Part shown: positions 7,640 to 10,459 of the stretch, one piece after another
How positions within the stretch are numbered: position 1 is the stretch's first letter
How the letters are laid out: each line of letters opens with the position of its first letter
Origin: Conidiobolus incongruus B7586
Taxonomy: Eukaryota > Entomophthoromycota > Entomophthoromycetes > Entomophthorales > Conidiobolaceae
NCBI GenBank assembly: GCA_000697335.1
Contig: JNEM01014497.1
Location: forward strand, 1 to 10,459
Reading direction: 5' to 3'
DNA length: 10,459 nt
Position numbers and translations under genes: made by a program
The notes under the pieces: generated by a model
Databases searched by the model: none
What the model saw: only the letters and a program-made list of their open reading frames with translations
Told to the model about the DNA's origin: nothing

Positions 7640-8972
7640 TTTTAAATTTAGTTACTTTATTAGTTGGATTTTTCTATGATAATTCTATTTTGGTTAATTA
7701 ATTATTTGATTTGATTTTAAAAGGTTTATAATATGATATAATGTTTTGTTAAGGTGGGAATTTATTTTGGGGTTAAATGATACATTACGATGATATTTAA
7801 TTTATGGGATTAAATTGTGATATAAGAATTTGATTTACTAAAAAGGTATTTTCCAATGTTCAAATTTATTTCATTATATTGCATATTTTGAAATTATAAT
7901 ACCCACAAACTGCATAAATTATGATAAATAAAATTCACTCATTTGTAAGGATTAGGTAATCAACCTTTAAAATACTTCATTTTAAAATATCTAAATACTT
8001 TATATTTAATATTTTATAATTTTCAAAATTATCAATAAAGATTATTGGGTCTAATATATATTCTGAATTAATATTTTATAATAATCATAATTAACCAAGT
8101 TTTTTAGTTTTATTATTGTAATATTTATTGACTATAGTTTAAATAATATTTTATATATCACAATAATCCTTCATATTTCACTATTAATAACCTTTTAACC
8201 TCTATTCCATTTGTTTTGTTAATTTTATAATTAATTATACAATTTTTCTAATTTAGAATCTAAATTTATTTTGTGATCAAGTAATAGATTTAATTATTCA
8301 AAATTAATTTAATATTTAAAATTTAAAATATTTGAAATCTGAGTTTTAAAGATAATTTTAGAATAGATATAATATGGATATTTCTGTTTAATGATCATTA
8401 AATCAATAATTATGAATTTCATTATTTAAATTAAAAAATTATTTTAATATATATTTGAACTAAAATTAAACTCTGATAAAATTAATTTTAATAAAATAAA
8501 TTATTTATAATTTATACTATTATTATCTTGAATTCAAAATAATAGGAAATTTTTTAATTTCTGATTTTAAAATATTATTAGTTTTGAATAAATATATATA
8601 TATATAATAAATAGGAAATTATATATCTTTAAATTAAATATATATATATATTTATATATATATACTAGCTTATAAAAATGAATCATAAAATCAAAATTAC
8701 TTATATATTTACTTATATTTTAAACAATTCTTAATTAAATAAATTTAAATTAAAATATATAATTTATCTATATTAATTAATTATAACTAACTCTATTTGA
8801 TTATATTTCATTAACTATTGGTTAATATATCAAAATTTAAAATTTAACCAAGGTGAGTTATAAATTTGTGGGTTTATATGTTAAGGGGGTATAAATAACA
8901 AAACTTATATATATTTTCTTTTTCTTTTGTTATATTATATATATTATATAACTATTAAGCTAATATTTTAAA
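7640..8972. other. A+T-rich spacer, no gene seen
   Basis: The left end should contain the TilS promoter, but I can pick out no defined element. The rest is nearly pure A/T with TA runs. The right end (about 8847-8972) is probably the 5' flank of the Tc1-like fossil. Confidence 0.55.
8592..8664. repeat. Interrupted (TA)n microsatellite
   Basis: Uninterrupted TA runs at 8592-8606 and 8639-8650, and a further run to about 8664, are separated by short A+T-rich sequence. Confidence 0.75.
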
Positions 8973-10221
8973 ATGAATATTATAATACCTAAATCTCTCT
9001 CTAAAAAAATTCACTTACATATTAATTAACTTTGTAATAAAAATAAATCAACTTATAAGATTACTAGAATTATTAGTATTAGCTAATCTACTATAGTTAG
9101 GGTTATTAAGAATAATGTTAAAAAAACACTTAAACTAAAACTTAAGTATATTAAGATTATAGATAAATATGATAAAAAGTATATTTATAGATTAGTAAAT
9201 ATAGGTAAATATAATATTGCTATAAAAATACAATAAGAATTATAAGACTATATAAGAATATTAGTTAGTATTAATACTATTATATATATTTTACATTAGA
9301 ATAAATATTACTTATACTTTAAAAAAAACACCCTTAACCAAAGAAGTTTTATTGTAAAACTAGGTGGGAGTTTAAATACCTATATTAAAGTTAAACTAAA
9401 ACTAACTAGAGTAAAGTTATTTAGTCTAATAAAACAAAGATATATTTTAATAAATTTAATAGAAGAGTTAGATATTTCAAAAAAGATAAAGAATTACTTT
9501 ATAACCATTATATTATTATAACCCAAAAATACAATGATGGGTTAATTATAGTTTGGGGATATATGTTATCTTTAAGTGTAAGGTATCTTTGTAAGGTTAA
9601 TAAGGGAATTAATGCTAAGTTATACTAAAATATTTTAAACAATGAATTAAAAAAACTATTGAGTAGTATAGGTTGAATAAATCAGATATTACTTTCTAAC
9701 AAGATAATACCCCTTGCTATATTACAAATTCTACTATTTAATAGCTTAAAAATAATAAAATAACTATTATAAAATAGCTTCCTTAATCTTTTAATCTTAA
9801 CCCAATTAAATATCTTTGGGATTAACTAAAAAAATCAATTAAAGCTTTCCCTTTAATAAAAAATTTAAATTAACTTTAAAAGTATATTTAAAAAGCATAG
9901 AATAACATTAATTTTGTTTAATATAAGAAGTTAATTAATTTTGTAATTTAATAACTTAAAAATATTAGAAAAAATAAAAAATAAATATATTAGATATTAA
10001 ATATTCTATAAATATTAAAAATTATAAATTTATAACTTATTTTAAATATATTTTTAGTGTTGATATATCAATTAATAAATAATTAAATCTAACTTTATAT
10101 ATTATATTATAAATAAAAAATATATATTAATTACATAGTTTAATATAGGTTTATTTAAATTAGAATTAATTAAGATATTAATATAAATATTTATATTTTT
10201 AATTTTATAACTTATTTTTGC
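8848..10221 (+). mobile_element. Tc1-like (DD34E) DNA transposon fossil, candidate extent
   Basis: The extent is proposed from a possible terminal inverted repeat. AGTTATAAA at 8856-8864 is matched in inverted orientation at 10204-10212. Around this 9-base core most differences between the arms are G on the left against A on the right, as decay by G-to-A change would leave. That gives about 1.37 kb, suitable for a Tc1-like element. The repeat is short in A+T-rich DNA, so the ends are tentative; the transposase inside is not. Confidence 0.4.
8973..9993 (+). pseudogene. Tc1-like transposase, broken by many stops and frameshifts
   Basis: From ATG 8973 to TAG 9991-9993 the sequence has the length of a Tc1 transposase (about 340 codons). 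It is recognisable piece by piece. The N-terminal helix-turn-helix reads ISIS*STIVRVIKNN (about 9072-9116). A VSINTIIYILH piece follows (9264-9296), then *SNKTKI at the first catalytic site (near 9422-9442), where the family has WSDETK. IIVWGYM is at 9545-9565, *QDNTPCY at 9697-9720, and LNPIKYLW ends near 9819. From the QDN Asp to the final catalytic position there are 34 residues, the DD34E spacing, but the Glu codon is now Lys (9808-9810) and the first Asp is now Asn (9428-9430). There are well over ten in-frame stops and two or three frameshifts: one in the A8 tract at 9321-9328, probably one near 9345, and one in the A7 tract near 9649-9655. The enzyme is dead. Confidence 0.85.
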
Positions 10222-10459
10222 AAGCTAGTTTATATATATTTATATATTATAATATTTTTGATTAAAAAGTTAACTTTTTAAGATTAGTTTTTTAATATAA
10301 TCATATTTAAACTAAATAATAATCATCAAATGTTTTTTATTTTAGTTATAATAAAACTTAACTATATATTTTTTAAAATTATTTAAAATTTATAAGTAGC
10401 TTTTAATAATAAAATATCATCTAAATTAACTATTTATGATTAGATAAACTATTTTGAAA
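9994..10459. other. A+T-rich tail, no gene seen
   Basis: The left half probably includes the 3' flank of the Tc1-like fossil up to about 10221. The rest is A/T sequence with no frame, RNA or repeat that I can name. The window ends within it. Confidence 0.55.

Noticed and set aside
1-10459. CRISPR array, phage or bacterial-type operon
   Set aside because: Spliced genes, a eukaryotic tRNA and a shared nuclear polymerase subunit show eukaryotic nuclear DNA. The repeats are simple microsatellites with no spaced direct repeats.

Overview
The window looks like nuclear DNA from a fungus. It is extremely A+T-rich, and the genes stand out as islands of mixed composition. The two protein genes have short introns (47-71 bases) with fungal-style signals, including a perfect TACTAAC branch site. 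The clade cannot be fixed from sequence alone. The two decayed transposons carry mostly C-to-T and G-to-A changes, many in CpA/TpG context. That resembles repeat-induced point mutation (RIP), best known from filamentous ascomycetes.

Layout from left to right. At 226-1454 lies a mariner fossil (minus strand), whose transposase frame is full length but full of stop codons. At 1405-2548 is A+T-rich DNA whose right end shows a faint, broken coding-like frame. At 2549-3251 (minus) is the gene for Rpb6, the subunit shared by RNA polymerases I, II and III, with a 16-base micro-exon and a long C-terminal tail. A 1.8-kb A+T-rich stretch follows. At 5013-5102 is an unexplained 90-base island of balanced composition with two hairpins, bounded by an 8-base repeat. 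At 5566-5637 (plus) is tRNA-Asp(GTC). At 5902-7639 (minus) is a tRNA(Ile)-lysidine synthase (TilS)-like gene of three exons, one of whose introns appears to be GC-AG. After another A+T-rich spacer, a Tc1-like transposase fossil lies at 8973-9993 (plus).

The three host genes all serve transcription or decoding, but nothing indicates that they are co-regulated. Rpb6 and TilS are on the same strand but 2.6 kb apart, with a tRNA gene on the opposite strand between them. The simplest reading is a few housekeeping genes kept intact within an A+T-rich compartment built from mutated transposons. I found no convincing new multi-gene system. The items most worth checking are the balanced-composition island, the GC-AG intron, the Rpb6 micro-exon and tail, and the indel-free mariner fossil.
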